From contig JAJCYR010000006.1 of the NCBI GenBank assembly GCA_029262775.1, positions 21,838 through 85,837 on the forward strand: a stretch of DNA of 64,000 nucleotides. Reading direction: 5' to 3'. Origin of the DNA: Bacteroidota bacterium (GTDB taxonomy: Bacteria; Bacteroidota; Rhodothermia; Rhodothermales; UBA10348). The notes beneath the pieces are model-generated. The model made no database searches and was not told the DNA's origin. It worked only from the letters and a program-made list of their open reading frames with translations. Below are positions 46,197 through 54,814 of this stretch, in pieces; the first letter of the stretch is position 1, and each line of letters starts with the position of its first letter. Position numbers and translations under genes: made by a program.

Positions 46197-47027
46197 ATGG
46201 ATACCAGCGCAGCGGAACCCAAATCAGCCTATGAGAAGGCGGCAGAAAAGGGTGTGGATCCGCGGTGCATACCGCAGTATCTGACGGGTCATTCTCCGGT
46301 GGGCAGTGAAATTGAGCCGCCAAAGTACACCGGCCCCATGCACGCCAATTGGAAGGTGCTCTTCGACCGGCAGAAGGAGCTCTTGCCGGGGCGGGCAGGC
46401 GAGGCATTCCTGCAGGGAATTGATCTGCTCGAAATGACTCCAGAGGGCATACCGCTGCTACGCGACCTGAGCGCTGTGATGGAGCGCACAACGGGTTGGC
46501 GCGTGGCCCGTATTCCGGGCCTCCTGCACGAGCAGGATTTTTTCAAGCTCATTTCAGAGCGCACATTTCCGTCGACAGATTACATCCGGGAGGCGCACGA
46601 ACTGGATTACACGCCGGCGCCCGACTGTTTCCACGACATGTTCGGCCACATGCCTATGCTGACCGAGCCCGCCGTAGCCGACTTTTACCACCTGTTCGGC
46701 CGCGCGGCACTCCTGGCACGCGGCGCACAGCGCACGGCGCTCGAGCGCCTGCACTGGTTCACGATCGAGTTCGGACTCATTCGCGAAGCACGGGGACTAC
46801 GCGTTTTCGGGGCGGGGATCATGTCGTCGTCGAATGAGCTCGCCCACGCGCTCTCTGACGACGTAGAGGTGAAGCCCTTCAGCATAGAAGCCGTTACCGC
46901 ACAGGAATACGAGGTCTGGCACGTACAGCCCATACTGTTTGCGCTCGAGGAGTTTCGCCAGTTGGCCGAGGACTTCACCGCGTGGGCCCGCAGCGAACGC
47001 CTGATTTCAGACCGGATTTTCGTCTGA
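46197..47027 (+). CDS. phhA: phenylalanine 4-monooxygenase (pterin-dependent hydroxylase)
   Basis: This enzyme hydroxylates phenylalanine to tyrosine using tetrahydropterin and oxygen. The 276 residues are the catalytic domain only, as in bacterial enzymes. The iron ligands are His146 and His151 (HDMFGH) and Glu191 (FTIEFG), with the conserved HELDYTPAPDCFHD and ARIPGLLHEQDFF upstream. Phenylalanine, tyrosine and tryptophan hydroxylases share this core. Phenylalanine is the usual bacterial substrate. No pterin dehydratase gene (phhB) is next to it. Confidence 0.93.
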   Translation: MDTSAAEPKSAYEKAAEKGVDPRCIPQYLTGHSPVGSEIEPPKYTGPMHANWKVLFDRQKELLPGRAGEAFLQGIDLLEMTPEGIPLLRDLSAVMERTTGWRVARIPGLLHEQDFFKLISERTFPSTDYIREAHELDYTPAPDCFHDMFGHMPMLTEPAVADFYHLFGRAALLARGAQRTALERLHWFTIEFGLIREARGLRVFGAGIMSSSNELAHALSDDVEVKPFSIEAVTAQEYEVWHVQPILFALEEFRQLAEDFTAWARSERLISDRIFV

Positions 47028-47063
47028 GCCACATCGGGCAAAATAGGACCTGTTAACAGCCTG

Positions 47064-49091
47064 TCAGCGCGTATAAATGCGTTCGATATAATCTGTGATC
47101 ATGCGGTGGGCGGAGAACCGGTACGTGAGGCGCTTCATGGCCGAGCGCATCATGGTAATCCACTTCTCCGGCAGTCCGTCGGCGTTGAGATCGTAAAAGG
47201 TCGGTATGACATGGCGCTCGAGGACCTCGTAGAGCAGCAGGGCATCTTCTGGATCCTGGATGGCCGGGTCCTTGTATTCGTGGGACGCATCCTCGCCAAT
47301 GGCCCAGCCGTTGGTTCCGTCGTGGCCTTCCGGCCACCAGCCGTCGAGAATGGACAGGTTGAGTCCGCCGTGAATGGCGACTTTCTGGCCGCTCGTGCCA
47401 CTGGCTTCAAACGGCCGACGCGGGTTGTTCAACCAGACATCGCAGCCCGAGATCAGTTTGCGACCGATTTCCATGTTGTAGTTCTCCAGAAACACGAGGC
47501 GGCCATTGAATTCGGGCCGGTTTGTGTATTCGAATATTTCCTGGATGAAGCGCTGGCCACCGGCATCCTGCGGGTGGGCCTTGCCGGCGTAGATAACCTG
47601 GATGGGCCGCTCGGTGTCCTCGAAGAGCCTCATAATGCGCTCAAAATCGTGGAAGAGCAGCGGTGCGCGCTTGTACGTCGCGAACCGCCGGGCAAACCCG
47701 ATGGTAAGGGCGCAGGGATCGAGGCGCGGTGACTGCGGCAGCGTCTGTGTGTGCGTGTAGTCGTTGACAAAGTCGATCAGGTTGCCGCGCAGTTTCCGCC
47801 GGTAGGCCCAGAGATCGATGTCCGGCACGGAGTCGATCCTGTCCCACGTTTCCGGGTCGTCGCGATCGGCCTGCCAGTCTCCCAGATGCACATTCAGGAA
47901 CGTCCGCGATGCGGGCGCCGCCCATGTGGGCAGGTGCACACCGTTCGTGATATGCGTGATGGGTACATCGGCCGGGTTGTCTGTATGGTACATGTGCTGC
48001 CACTGCCGCCGCGCGACTTCGCCGTTGAGTTTTGAGACGCCGTTTGAGGTGCGGGCCAGGCGAAGGCCAAGCACCGTCATGGTGAACTGTTCGGACTGGT
48101 CGTCCGCGTTGACGCGTCCGAGAGCGAGCAGGTCGCGTTCGCTCGCGCCCCACTCATTGCGGAATGTGGACAGCTCGTGCAAAAGCAGCCCCGCGTCGAA
48201 GCGGTCATGGCCCGCCATGACGGGCGTATGGGTGGTGAACACGCAGGCCTTCCGCACGGCGTCGGCGCCCTGCTCGTTTCCGGCCATTTTCTGCTCGCGC
48301 AGCATTTCGAGCGTGAGAAAGGCACAGTGCCCTTCATTCATGTGGTAGACATCGGCCTCGATGCCGAGTCGGCGCAGCATGCGCAGTCCCGCGATGCCCA
48401 GTATGATTTCCTGATGGATACGCGTCGTACGATCGCCCTGGTAGAGGCGGCGTGTGGTGAAGCGAAGGTCGTAGGGATTGGCGCCAAAGTCCGTATCGAG
48501 CAGATACAGGGTTGACCGACCGACCTCGACGCGCCAGGCGCGCACGTGAACCGGCCGATCGGCGAAATGCACCGTGACCGTGATGTCGTGGCCGTTCTCG
48601 TCGCGAACGGGTTTCATGGGGTGGAACGTAGCGTCGATCGACGGATATTCGTCGTACTGCTGCCCCTTGTCGTCGAAATATTGTCGAAAATAGCCGTCCC
48701 GCAGGAAGAGCCCCACGCCGGTAAAAGGAAGTCCCACGTCGGAGGCCGCCTTCGTGTGGTCGCCTGCCAGGATGCCAAGGCCCCCGCTGTAGAGGGGCAG
48801 GCTCTCGTGCAGGCCGAATTCCATACAGAAATAGCTGGTCCGGGGACCCTTTGCACGTGGCCCCGGGGTATCCATGTACGCGCGGAACGTACGGTACACG
48901 ACATCGACCTGGAACTGATATTGGGGATCTTCAAGCACCAGTGTGTCGGCATCGCGCAATGCCATGAGCGGGTTGTTGCCCGTGGCACGGAAGGCATCCC
49001 GGTTCAGTCGCTGAAACAGGTCAATGGCTTCCGGATGCCAGGACCACCACATGTTGCGGCCCAGTTCGTGCAGTTGATCGATTGTAGTCAT
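47064..49091 (-). CDS. glgP: alpha-glucan phosphorylase (GT35)
   Basis: This pyridoxal-phosphate enzyme releases glucose-1-phosphate from glycogen or maltodextrins. The 675 residues start with the NMWWSWHPEAIDLFQRLN region typical of the TIGR02094-type group. They contain the active-site motifs YFCMEFGLHESLPLYSGGLGILAGD, MNEGHCAFLTLE and THTPVMAGHD, and the cofactor Lys in ASGTSGQKVAIHGGLNLSILDGWW. The protein stops soon after the catalytic core and lacks the C-terminal extension seen in ~850-residue relatives. That is common in shorter members. It lies divergent from prmC. Confidence 0.93.
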   Translation of the reverse strand: MTTIDQLHELGRNMWWSWHPEAIDLFQRLNRDAFRATGNNPLMALRDADTLVLEDPQYQFQVDVVYRTFRAYMDTPGPRAKGPRTSYFCMEFGLHESLPLYSGGLGILAGDHTKAASDVGLPFTGVGLFLRDGYFRQYFDDKGQQYDEYPSIDATFHPMKPVRDENGHDITVTVHFADRPVHVRAWRVEVGRSTLYLLDTDFGANPYDLRFTTRRLYQGDRTTRIHQEIILGIAGLRMLRRLGIEADVYHMNEGHCAFLTLEMLREQKMAGNEQGADAVRKACVFTTHTPVMAGHDRFDAGLLLHELSTFRNEWGASERDLLALGRVNADDQSEQFTMTVLGLRLARTSNGVSKLNGEVARRQWQHMYHTDNPADVPITHITNGVHLPTWAAPASRTFLNVHLGDWQADRDDPETWDRIDSVPDIDLWAYRRKLRGNLIDFVNDYTHTQTLPQSPRLDPCALTIGFARRFATYKRAPLLFHDFERIMRLFEDTERPIQVIYAGKAHPQDAGGQRFIQEIFEYTNRPEFNGRLVFLENYNMEIGRKLISGCDVWLNNPRRPFEASGTSGQKVAIHGGLNLSILDGWWPEGHDGTNGWAIGEDASHEYKDPAIQDPEDALLLYEVLERHVIPTFYDLNADGLPEKWITMMRSAMKRLTYRFSAHRMITDYIERIYTR

Positions 49092-49149
49092 TCAGTCAAA
49101 GCGGGTGGAGGGAGGATCGGCATGGAGTCTGGGTTGTTGCAACGAGTAT

Positions 49150-50082
49150 ATGAATGGACCCATGAACCCACGTACACGCCGCAGGTTGCTTGTCGATGCG
49201 ACGCAGGTGCTCGCCCCGGTCGCCGGAGATATGGCGAAACGCGAGGGGCGATGGCTGCTGGAGGCGGCATCGGGACGGGACGGGGCTGCGTTGCTGGCCG
49301 TTCTCGATGACGTGCCTCTGGCGACGGAAACGGAGGTGTTTGAGGGGTTTCTCCGGCGCCGGGCCGCCGGGGAACCGCTGCAGTATGTGCTCGGTGAGGC
49401 GCCCTTCCTGCGGCGCATGTTCCACGTGGGGCCGGGTGTACTGATCCCACGGCCGGAAACGGAGCTGTTGGCGGAGCGGGCGCTCGGCGGCCTGGCGTCG
49501 GCGCCGGCACACGCGGCCGTGCTCGATGTCGGTACCGGCAGCGGCTGCCTCGCTGTGACCTTGGCCGCCGAGCGCCCGCACATCTGCGTTGAAGCGTGGG
49601 ATGTGAGCAGGGAAGCGCTTACCTTTGCACGCCGGAATGCAGAGCGGCATGGGGTCCGGGTCACGTTTCTGCAGCGGGATGTACTGGACGCAGGGTCTCC
49701 GTCGCAGCCAGTGTCTCAACCGGCCCTATTCCACCTGATCGTCTCGAATCCACCCTACATCCATGATGGCGAACGCGCCTTACTCCACCCCAGCGTGGTC
49801 GATTTCGAACCGGATGTCGCCCTGTTTGCCGCCGGCGATGCGCTCGTGTTCTACCGGGCCCTCGCCGTGCTCGGTCGGCAGCGTCTCCACGCCGGAGGCA
49901 GCCTGTTCGTCGAGATTCACGCCGACCGCGGCGCTGACGTGACGTCACTCCTGGAGAAAGCCGGATATGTCGATGTTCGATGCCTTCCGGACCAATTCGG
50001 ACGCGACCGGATTGTGGAAGCCCGCCAGGGATCCTCCGCTGCGTCGGCGGCCCACTTGAGTCCAAACCAAACCGGTCGATAG
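49150..50082 (+). CDS. prmC: peptide chain release factor N5-glutamine methyltransferase
   Basis: This enzyme methylates the GGQ glutamine of release factors RF1 and RF2. The protein has about 310 residues, with an N-terminal helical domain (LRRRAAGEPLQYVLGEAPF), a SAM-binding domain starting with VLIPRPETELL, then LDVGTGSGCLAVTLA, and the hallmark NPPYI. The start is uncertain: ATG at 49150 or 49162 fits better than the far-upstream one, which lies in the divergent promoter region next to glgP. The C-terminal tail is Ser/Ala-rich. Confidence 0.93.
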   Translation: MNGPMNPRTRRRLLVDATQVLAPVAGDMAKREGRWLLEAASGRDGAALLAVLDDVPLATETEVFEGFLRRRAAGEPLQYVLGEAPFLRRMFHVGPGVLIPRPETELLAERALGGLASAPAHAAVLDVGTGSGCLAVTLAAERPHICVEAWDVSREALTFARRNAERHGVRVTFLQRDVLDAGSPSQPVSQPALFHLIVSNPPYIHDGERALLHPSVVDFEPDVALFAAGDALVFYRALAVLGRQRLHAGGSLFVEIHADRGADVTSLLEKAGYVDVRCLPDQFGRDRIVEARQGSSAASAAHLSPNQTGR

Positions 50083-50089
50083 CTTGGAC

Positions 50090-50779
50090 ATGAAGACCAT
50101 GCAACATACGCGCCGTGTGCTCGCCCTGACGCTGATCTGGAGTCTGCTCATCGTAGGATGCGCGCCGCGCCCGGTGGCGAATCCGGCAATGAGCGGTGCA
50201 TCGACCCGAGTGGAAACGGTAGCGTTCACCACGGACAGTTCCCGTGTGCACGTGCTCGATGTGGCCACGTCCGTGCTGATCAACGGGGACTTCATGATCA
50301 CACTTGCAAACGAGCGGCTGGGGCTTGTGCAGACCGACTATATTCCTCTGCAGGTGCTTCGTAATGCCTATCCGGACTCCATCGACGTACCCGTGAGCCG
50401 GCTTTCCGAGCTGCTCATGCGCGTCACGGTCAACGCCGAGCAGCGCGGGGATCTGTCGTTCGTGCAGATGAAAGGAAGCATCCAGCGACTTTCGGGCTCC
50501 GACAGTCCGGCAGATCGAATGGTTGGGCTTTACTGGCTGGAGCGGCTGGGCAAGGAGGTGAGTGGTGAAATTGGTGTGGAATACGTACAGCAGCTGTCCG
50601 ATTCCACGTATGCCGAGGTCGTTTTGAGGTCTCCGGCACCTGAGGAGGGATCCGAGGAGAGCGGTGCGCGTAGAGCGGCCAAAGCAGCTGGGATAGTCGT
50701 TGCCGTCCTGTTCGCCCTGACGCTTGCCGTCGGCGCCTTCAGCCCCTCCTCGAGTGCAACCCCCGTGCCGTCATCCTGA
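50090..50779 (+). CDS. predicted lipoprotein of unknown function
   Basis: The 229 residues begin with a lipoprotein signal (LTLIWSLLIVGC, lipobox LIVGC), so the protein is probably outer- or inner-membrane anchored. The middle (about 40-180) is an alternating strand/helix region without a recognisable domain. Near the C-terminus there is a second hydrophobic segment (AAGIVVAVLFALTLAVGAF) that may be a membrane helix, which is unusual for a lipoprotein. It follows prmC by seven bases and precedes the nitrilase-superfamily gene by 30. Function unknown. Confidence 0.78.
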   Translation: MKTMQHTRRVLALTLIWSLLIVGCAPRPVANPAMSGASTRVETVAFTTDSSRVHVLDVATSVLINGDFMITLANERLGLVQTDYIPLQVLRNAYPDSIDVPVSRLSELLMRVTVNAEQRGDLSFVQMKGSIQRLSGSDSPADRMVGLYWLERLGKEVSGEIGVEYVQQLSDSTYAEVVLRSPAPEEGSEESGARRAAKAAGIVVAVLFALTLAVGAFSPSSSATPVPSS

Positions 50780-50809
50780 AGTCCACCCCGACCACAAGAG
50801 CCCGAGTCA

Positions 50810-51649
50810 TTGATCCGAATTGCACTGATTCAGCAACCCCTTGCTGACTCCTACGACAGCACGTTGTTGGCTGCTGAGGCCCACGTGCGGGAGGCGGCCC
50901 GGTCCGGCGCGCAGCTTATTGCCTTCCCGGAACTGGCCTTCCTGCCATTTTTTCCGCAGCACAGGCTGTCGGGCGACCGGTTCGCATATTCCGAACCCAT
51001 TCCAGGGCCCACGACGGAGTATTTTCGGGCACTGGCGAAGGCGTTGGGGGTTGTTCTTGTGCTTAATGTATTTGAGCGTGACGGCGACCGGGCCTATGAC
51101 AGTTCGCCCGTGATCAATGCGGACGGTACGCTCCTCGGCGTGACGCGTATGATGCACATTACCCATTACGAAGGGTTTTGGGAGCAGGACTACTACGACC
51201 CATCGCCCACAGGCCCGCAGGTGTACGACACAGCCGCGGGCCGTATTGGCGTAGCCATCTGTTACGACCGACATTACCCGGAATACATGCGCGAGTTGGC
51301 GCTGATGGGGGCCGACGTGGTGGTGATTCCGCAGGCGGGGGCAGCCGGCGAGTGGCCCGACGGTGTCTACGAGGCCGAATTGCAGGTGGCATCGTTCCAG
51401 AACGGTATATTCTGTGCGCTGTGCAACCGAGTCGGACAGGAAGACGTGCTGACGTTCTCTGGCGCATCGTTCGTAACCTCACCCACGGGGCAGGTCGTTG
51501 CGACAGCGCCGTCAGGAGAGCCTGGTATTCTGTACGCGGACCTGGACCTGTCGCACGTCGCCGTATCGCCCGCCAAAGAACTCTTTCTGCGTCATCGTCG
51601 CCCTGATATGTACCACCGATTGACGGAGTCCCATGACCAGAAACGGTAA
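50810..51649 (+). CDS. nitrilase-superfamily protein with altered catalytic Lys
   Basis: The 279 residues from a TTG start (50810) form a complete carbon-nitrogen hydrolase fold. The Glu of the catalytic set is residue 41 (FPELAF) and the nucleophile is Cys151 (VAICYDRHYPE). The catalytic Lys normally sits in a RKxHI motif, but here the segment reads RMMHIT (residues 113-118), so Met114 replaces it. A second conserved Glu is at 125 (EQDYY). Closest in pattern are N-carbamoylputrescine amidase and beta-ureidopropionase. With Lys absent, activity cannot be assumed. Neighbours are a lipoprotein gene and a PH-like gene on the same strand. Confidence 0.83.
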   Translation: MIRIALIQQPLADSYDSTLLAAEAHVREAARSGAQLIAFPELAFLPFFPQHRLSGDRFAYSEPIPGPTTEYFRALAKALGVVLVLNVFERDGDRAYDSSPVINADGTLLGVTRMMHITHYEGFWEQDYYDPSPTGPQVYDTAAGRIGVAICYDRHYPEYMRELALMGADVVVIPQAGAAGEWPDGVYEAELQVASFQNGIFCALCNRVGQEDVLTFSGASFVTSPTGQVVATAPSGEPGILYADLDLSHVAVSPAKELFLRHRRPDMYHRLTESHDQKR

Positions 51650-51661
51650 CGAGGATATATC

Positions 51662-51937
51662 GTGATTTTGAGTGCGCGCGTACGTGTTCCTGGAATGACC
51701 CTGCTTTTTGGGCGGGCACGGCTGTTGCACGACCGTATTGTCATCACCGGACTGTTCCACAGGGAAGTGATTCCCCTCTCGGACGTGACGGCGGTCTCGT
51801 GGGAGGGCGACGAGCTGCGTGTTTCGCTTGGTCCTGACGAGCGGCTTATCATGCGCATGCGCGGGGCGGGTGCCTGGAAATTCGAAATCCAGCGTTTATG
51901 CGGGATCAAGGACCCCACCATCGAGCTCCTCCCCTGA
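51662..51937 (+). CDS. small protein with PH-like fold pattern
   Basis: The 91 residues from a GTG start contain beta-strand-like alternation (LLFGRARLLHDRIVITGLF, VIPLSDVTAVSWEGDELRVSL), reminiscent of bacterial PH-like domains. It begins 12 bases after the nitrilase-like gene and is probably cotranscribed. There is no signal peptide. The fold suggestion is weak and the function unknown. Confidence 0.65.
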   Translation: MILSARVRVPGMTLLFGRARLLHDRIVITGLFHREVIPLSDVTAVSWEGDELRVSLGPDERLIMRMRGAGAWKFEIQRLCGIKDPTIELLP

Positions 51938-51950
51938 ATTTCTTGAGGCC

Positions 51951-52478
51951 CTACTTACCTTTCGATGCCAGGAAATCTTCGTAAGACGTGTCGCGGAAGG
52001 CTTCGGTCCCTATGAACTCCAGCACATTGGCAAAATCAGGAGCTGGGTGAAATCCGGCGAGGCGCGTAATGTACGCCCCTGAGGGTTCGAGGAAAACCGT
52101 TGTGGGCGTTCCGGTTGCGCCGAGTCCACCCGCCAGATCGGAGAGGGTCAGTTCGTATCCCCGGAATGAAACCGTGTCGGTGTTGTTGTCCAGGTCGATA
52201 CGCCCGATTTCAAAGTACCGCGCCATCAATGCCTGCAATTTGGGCTGCGTGTAGACCTGGGTCTGCTGCTTTTTGCACCAGGGGCAGTGGGCTGACCAGA
52301 CGTCGATGAGCAGGATTTTTCCATTTTCTTCCGCGCGCTCCACCGCTTCGGGGAAGGACGGCCATACAATCTGGTTGTTTTCATCAGTCTGGATCTGGGC
52401 CACGGCGCGGGCGTCGGGCATCGACACGGCCAGTACACTGGCGACCAGAATAAGCAGGAGTCGGTTCATCAGGTTCAT
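51951..52478 (-). CDS. secreted thioredoxin-like protein (CPWC)
   Basis: The 175 residues start with a signal peptide (MNRLLLILVASVLAVSM). The thioredoxin-like domain has the active site HCPWCKKQ, preceded by IDVWSA and followed by a cis-Pro in TGTPTTVFLEP. The CPWC pair with an added short helix resembles Thioredoxin_7 rather than a classical CGPC thioredoxin. It is probably a periplasmic thiol oxidoreductase. I use the ATG at 52478, which overlaps the glycosyltransferase stop by four bases. The frame extends far upstream within the glycosyltransferase gene as a shadow. Confidence 0.87.
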   Translation of the reverse strand: MNLMNRLLLILVASVLAVSMPDARAVAQIQTDENNQIVWPSFPEAVERAEENGKILLIDVWSAHCPWCKKQQTQVYTQPKLQALMARYFEIGRIDLDNNTDTVSFRGYELTLSDLAGGLGATGTPTTVFLEPSGAYITRLAGFHPAPDFANVLEFIGTEAFRDTSYEDFLASKGK

Positions 52479-53677
52479 GGTTGGAAGGCAGCGCAGAATT
52501 CCGCTTCGACGGCACGCCAGTTCAATACGCTCGATGCGGCGCGGGAGCCGTCCCTGAACCGTCCGGAATCCCGTATGACGCCGATGATGGTTCGGCCGAG
52601 CACGTCGGCCCCAGACGGTGTCGTGACGCCGGCGCCGAAACGGCTGAGTACATCCTTGATTTCGGGAAGATCCGAAGCTACCACCGGCAAGCCGGCAGCG
52701 AAATAGTCGAAAAGCTTGTTTGGCAGGGCATACTTGTGGTTGAGACACGAATCATCGAGAAGTGTTACGCCTACGGTGGCCGTCCGGATGTAAGAAGGAA
52801 CGTCCCACGGAGAGACGGGGTCGAGTACATGCAGGCGCGCTGCGGTTCCCTGTGCTTCGGCCTGGCGGCGCATGCTGTCCCGCTCGGGGCCGTATCCCAA
52901 GAGGGCAAGTTGCACGCCAGGCATGTGCGGAAGTGCACCAACCAATGTGTCGACGCCGCGGCCGCGGCGGATCTGACCTACGTGAACGACGAGCGCCGTG
53001 GCGGCATCAAGGCCGAGGGCGCTGCGGATGTCCGGTGCCAATGGGCGGTGCTCTGCGCCGCTCTTCAGCCGAGGCGCGAGGTCAGGCGCATTGTAGATGA
53101 CCGTCGGACGCGGAATTCCGTACGTCTGCGCCATGTGGTCGGCAATGCGACCGCTCACGGTGAACACCGACTCCACGCGCCCGATGTAGTGCCCCTCAAG
53201 AGCTCGCCAAAACCAGGTGGCCCAGGGTTTGTTGGCGGTCGATGCAACGTGCGGATAGAGTTCTCGTGCGTCGTAGGTGAGGCGCAGGTTGTCTGAGCGG
53301 GCACGTCCGGCGCATGCAGGCAGTACATAGAGGTCGGAGGCGTGCACATGGCGCGGCGCGAGCATGGACAGCATATCCTGCATACCCCGGTGTACATCGA
53401 GAAACCAACGCGGGCCGCGGCCTGCAGGAAAGGGCATGGTGCGGACGCGCACGCCCTTTGGGAGGGCCAGTGGCGGCGCACTTCCCGCGAGCGAGAGCAC
53501 CGTCACGGTGTGCCCGTCAGCGGCGAGGGAGCGCACCTGCTTGAGGGCCCGCACGTTTCGAAACAGATCGCCCGTCATGACAAATGCGATGCCGGTCTGT
53601 GCGTCACTCAGTCCGTATGGGGGTTCCGTATTCACACGGCACGTGAACGGTGGTTGTGCCTGCGGGGTCCCTCCCAC
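52475..53677 (-). CDS. GT4-type glycosyltransferase
   Basis: The 400-residue protein has the GT-B fold pattern. An N-terminal Rossmann half (FVMTGDLFRNVRALKQV) is followed by a C-terminal donor-binding half with VVHVGQIRRGRGVDTLVGAL, LLGYGPERDSM and the E-rich end of the motif PNKLFDYFAAGLPVVASDLPEIKDVL. Family 4 members build cell-envelope or capsule glycans from activated sugars. The start is uncertain: a GTG at 53635 gives a tighter N-terminus than the listed ATG. It shares a 94-base divergent region with the LacI-type gene. Confidence 0.86.
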   Translation of the reverse strand: MGGTPQAQPPFTCRVNTEPPYGLSDAQTGIAFVMTGDLFRNVRALKQVRSLAADGHTVTVLSLAGSAPPLALPKGVRVRTMPFPAGRGPRWFLDVHRGMQDMLSMLAPRHVHASDLYVLPACAGRARSDNLRLTYDARELYPHVASTANKPWATWFWRALEGHYIGRVESVFTVSGRIADHMAQTYGIPRPTVIYNAPDLAPRLKSGAEHRPLAPDIRSALGLDAATALVVHVGQIRRGRGVDTLVGALPHMPGVQLALLGYGPERDSMRRQAEAQGTAARLHVLDPVSPWDVPSYIRTATVGVTLLDDSCLNHKYALPNKLFDYFAAGLPVVASDLPEIKDVLSRFGAGVTTPSGADVLGRTIIGVIRDSGRFRDGSRAASSVLNWRAVEAEFCAAFQP

Positions 53678-53746
53678 AGCCCGGTAGCGCTTTCAGAATG
53701 TACTTGATCCTTTGAGTTCCATTTATTAACCTTACGGTCACACTCA

Positions 53747-53760
53747 TGTAAGCGCTTACA
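53747..53760. promoter_or_regulatory. perfect palindrome, probable LacI-type operator
   Basis: TGTAAGCGCTTACA is a perfect 14-base palindrome with a central CG, the layout of LacI/GalR-family operators. It ends 11 bases before the TTG start of the LacI-type gene. Autoregulation is the likely use. The divergent glycosyltransferase gene could also be affected. Confidence 0.85.
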
Positions 53761-53771
53761 CGTACACTGTC

Positions 53772-54812
53772 TTGGGCCTCACGATCTACGATATCGCCTC
53801 GAAAGCCGGCGTTTCCATCGCCACGGTGTCGAGGGTGTTCAATGCCAGCGACCGCGTCTCGCCCGCGACGCGTGAAATGGTACTTTCCGTCGCGGAGGAG
53901 CTGGGGTATCAGCCGCATGCGTCGGCCCGTTCCCTGGCACGGCGACGGACGGACGTCGTTTCGGCCGTTATCCCCATGATCTCGAATTACTTCTTTGCCG
54001 AAGTGCTGCGCGGACTGCAGGATCGAATGGCCGAAACCGAATACGATCTGCTCGTTTTCTCGGCCCGCTCACTCGATGAAATGGCCGTGCAACTCGACCG
54101 GGCACTCCACAGGGGGCGTTCGGCCGGGGTCCTGGTTTTTTCAGCGCCCATCTCCGGAGAACTGGAAGCCCTCATTGGCAAGGCGACGCAGCCCCTGCTG
54201 CTGGTGGACGGATATCACCCCGCGGTAGATTCCATTTCATCGGACAACCGAAAGGGCGGAATGCTGGCGGCCGAGCATTTTGCGCAAGGGGGAGTTCGCC
54301 GTCCCGGTCTGCTGATGGCCAACCGGGAGTCGGTGCCGGCGAGTGACCGCCTGGCGGGTTTTGAAGCGCGTCTGCGTGTGCATGGTATCGCCCTTGACCC
54401 GTCCCTTGTGGTGGAGAACAGTCATCCACTCAATGATGGATACAACGAACAAGGGGGGTACGCCGGAATGAAAGCGCTTTTATCGTCCCCCAACCCGCCC
54501 GATGCCGTTTTTGCCACGTCCGATGCCCAAGCTATGGGCGCGCTGGAAGCGCTCAAGGAGTCTGGTATGACGGTCGGCTCCGACATGCACCTCGTGGGCT
54601 ACGATGATCTACCGATTGCCCGATATGTTGGGCTGACCACGCTCCGCCAACCCATGTATGACATTGGTGGACGGGCGTTTGAACTGCTCATGAACCGCAT
54701 GTCCGGTACCGCAAACGGGACCGTACATACGGTGTTTTCTCCTACGCTCATTCTCCGACAGTCCACGCAGGCTCTGGCCAACGGCACTGTCGGAGAAGGA
54801 ATAGCGCTGTAA
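53772..54812 (+). CDS. LacI-family transcriptional regulator
   Basis: The 346 residues from a TTG start have the LacI N-terminal helix-turn-helix (LTIYDIASKAGVSIATVSRV, then hinge helix region HASARSLARRRT). A periplasmic-binding-protein-like sensor domain follows (about 60-340), with the NRKGGMLAAEHF and GYDDLPIARYVGLTTLRQP motifs. It senses a sugar or sugar-like ligand. The TonB receptor gene begins two bases after its stop, so regulator and receptor are one transcript, and the palindrome upstream is a likely operator. The receptor and exported proteins downstream suggest an alpha-glucan or oligosaccharide as inducer. That is inference. Confidence 0.93.
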   Translation: MGLTIYDIASKAGVSIATVSRVFNASDRVSPATREMVLSVAEELGYQPHASARSLARRRTDVVSAVIPMISNYFFAEVLRGLQDRMAETEYDLLVFSARSLDEMAVQLDRALHRGRSAGVLVFSAPISGELEALIGKATQPLLLVDGYHPAVDSISSDNRKGGMLAAEHFAQGGVRRPGLLMANRESVPASDRLAGFEARLRVHGIALDPSLVVENSHPLNDGYNEQGGYAGMKALLSSPNPPDAVFATSDAQAMGALEALKESGMTVGSDMHLVGYDDLPIARYVGLTTLRQPMYDIGGRAFELLMNRMSGTANGTVHTVFSPTLILRQSTQALANGTVGEGIAL

Positions 54813-54814
54813 GC

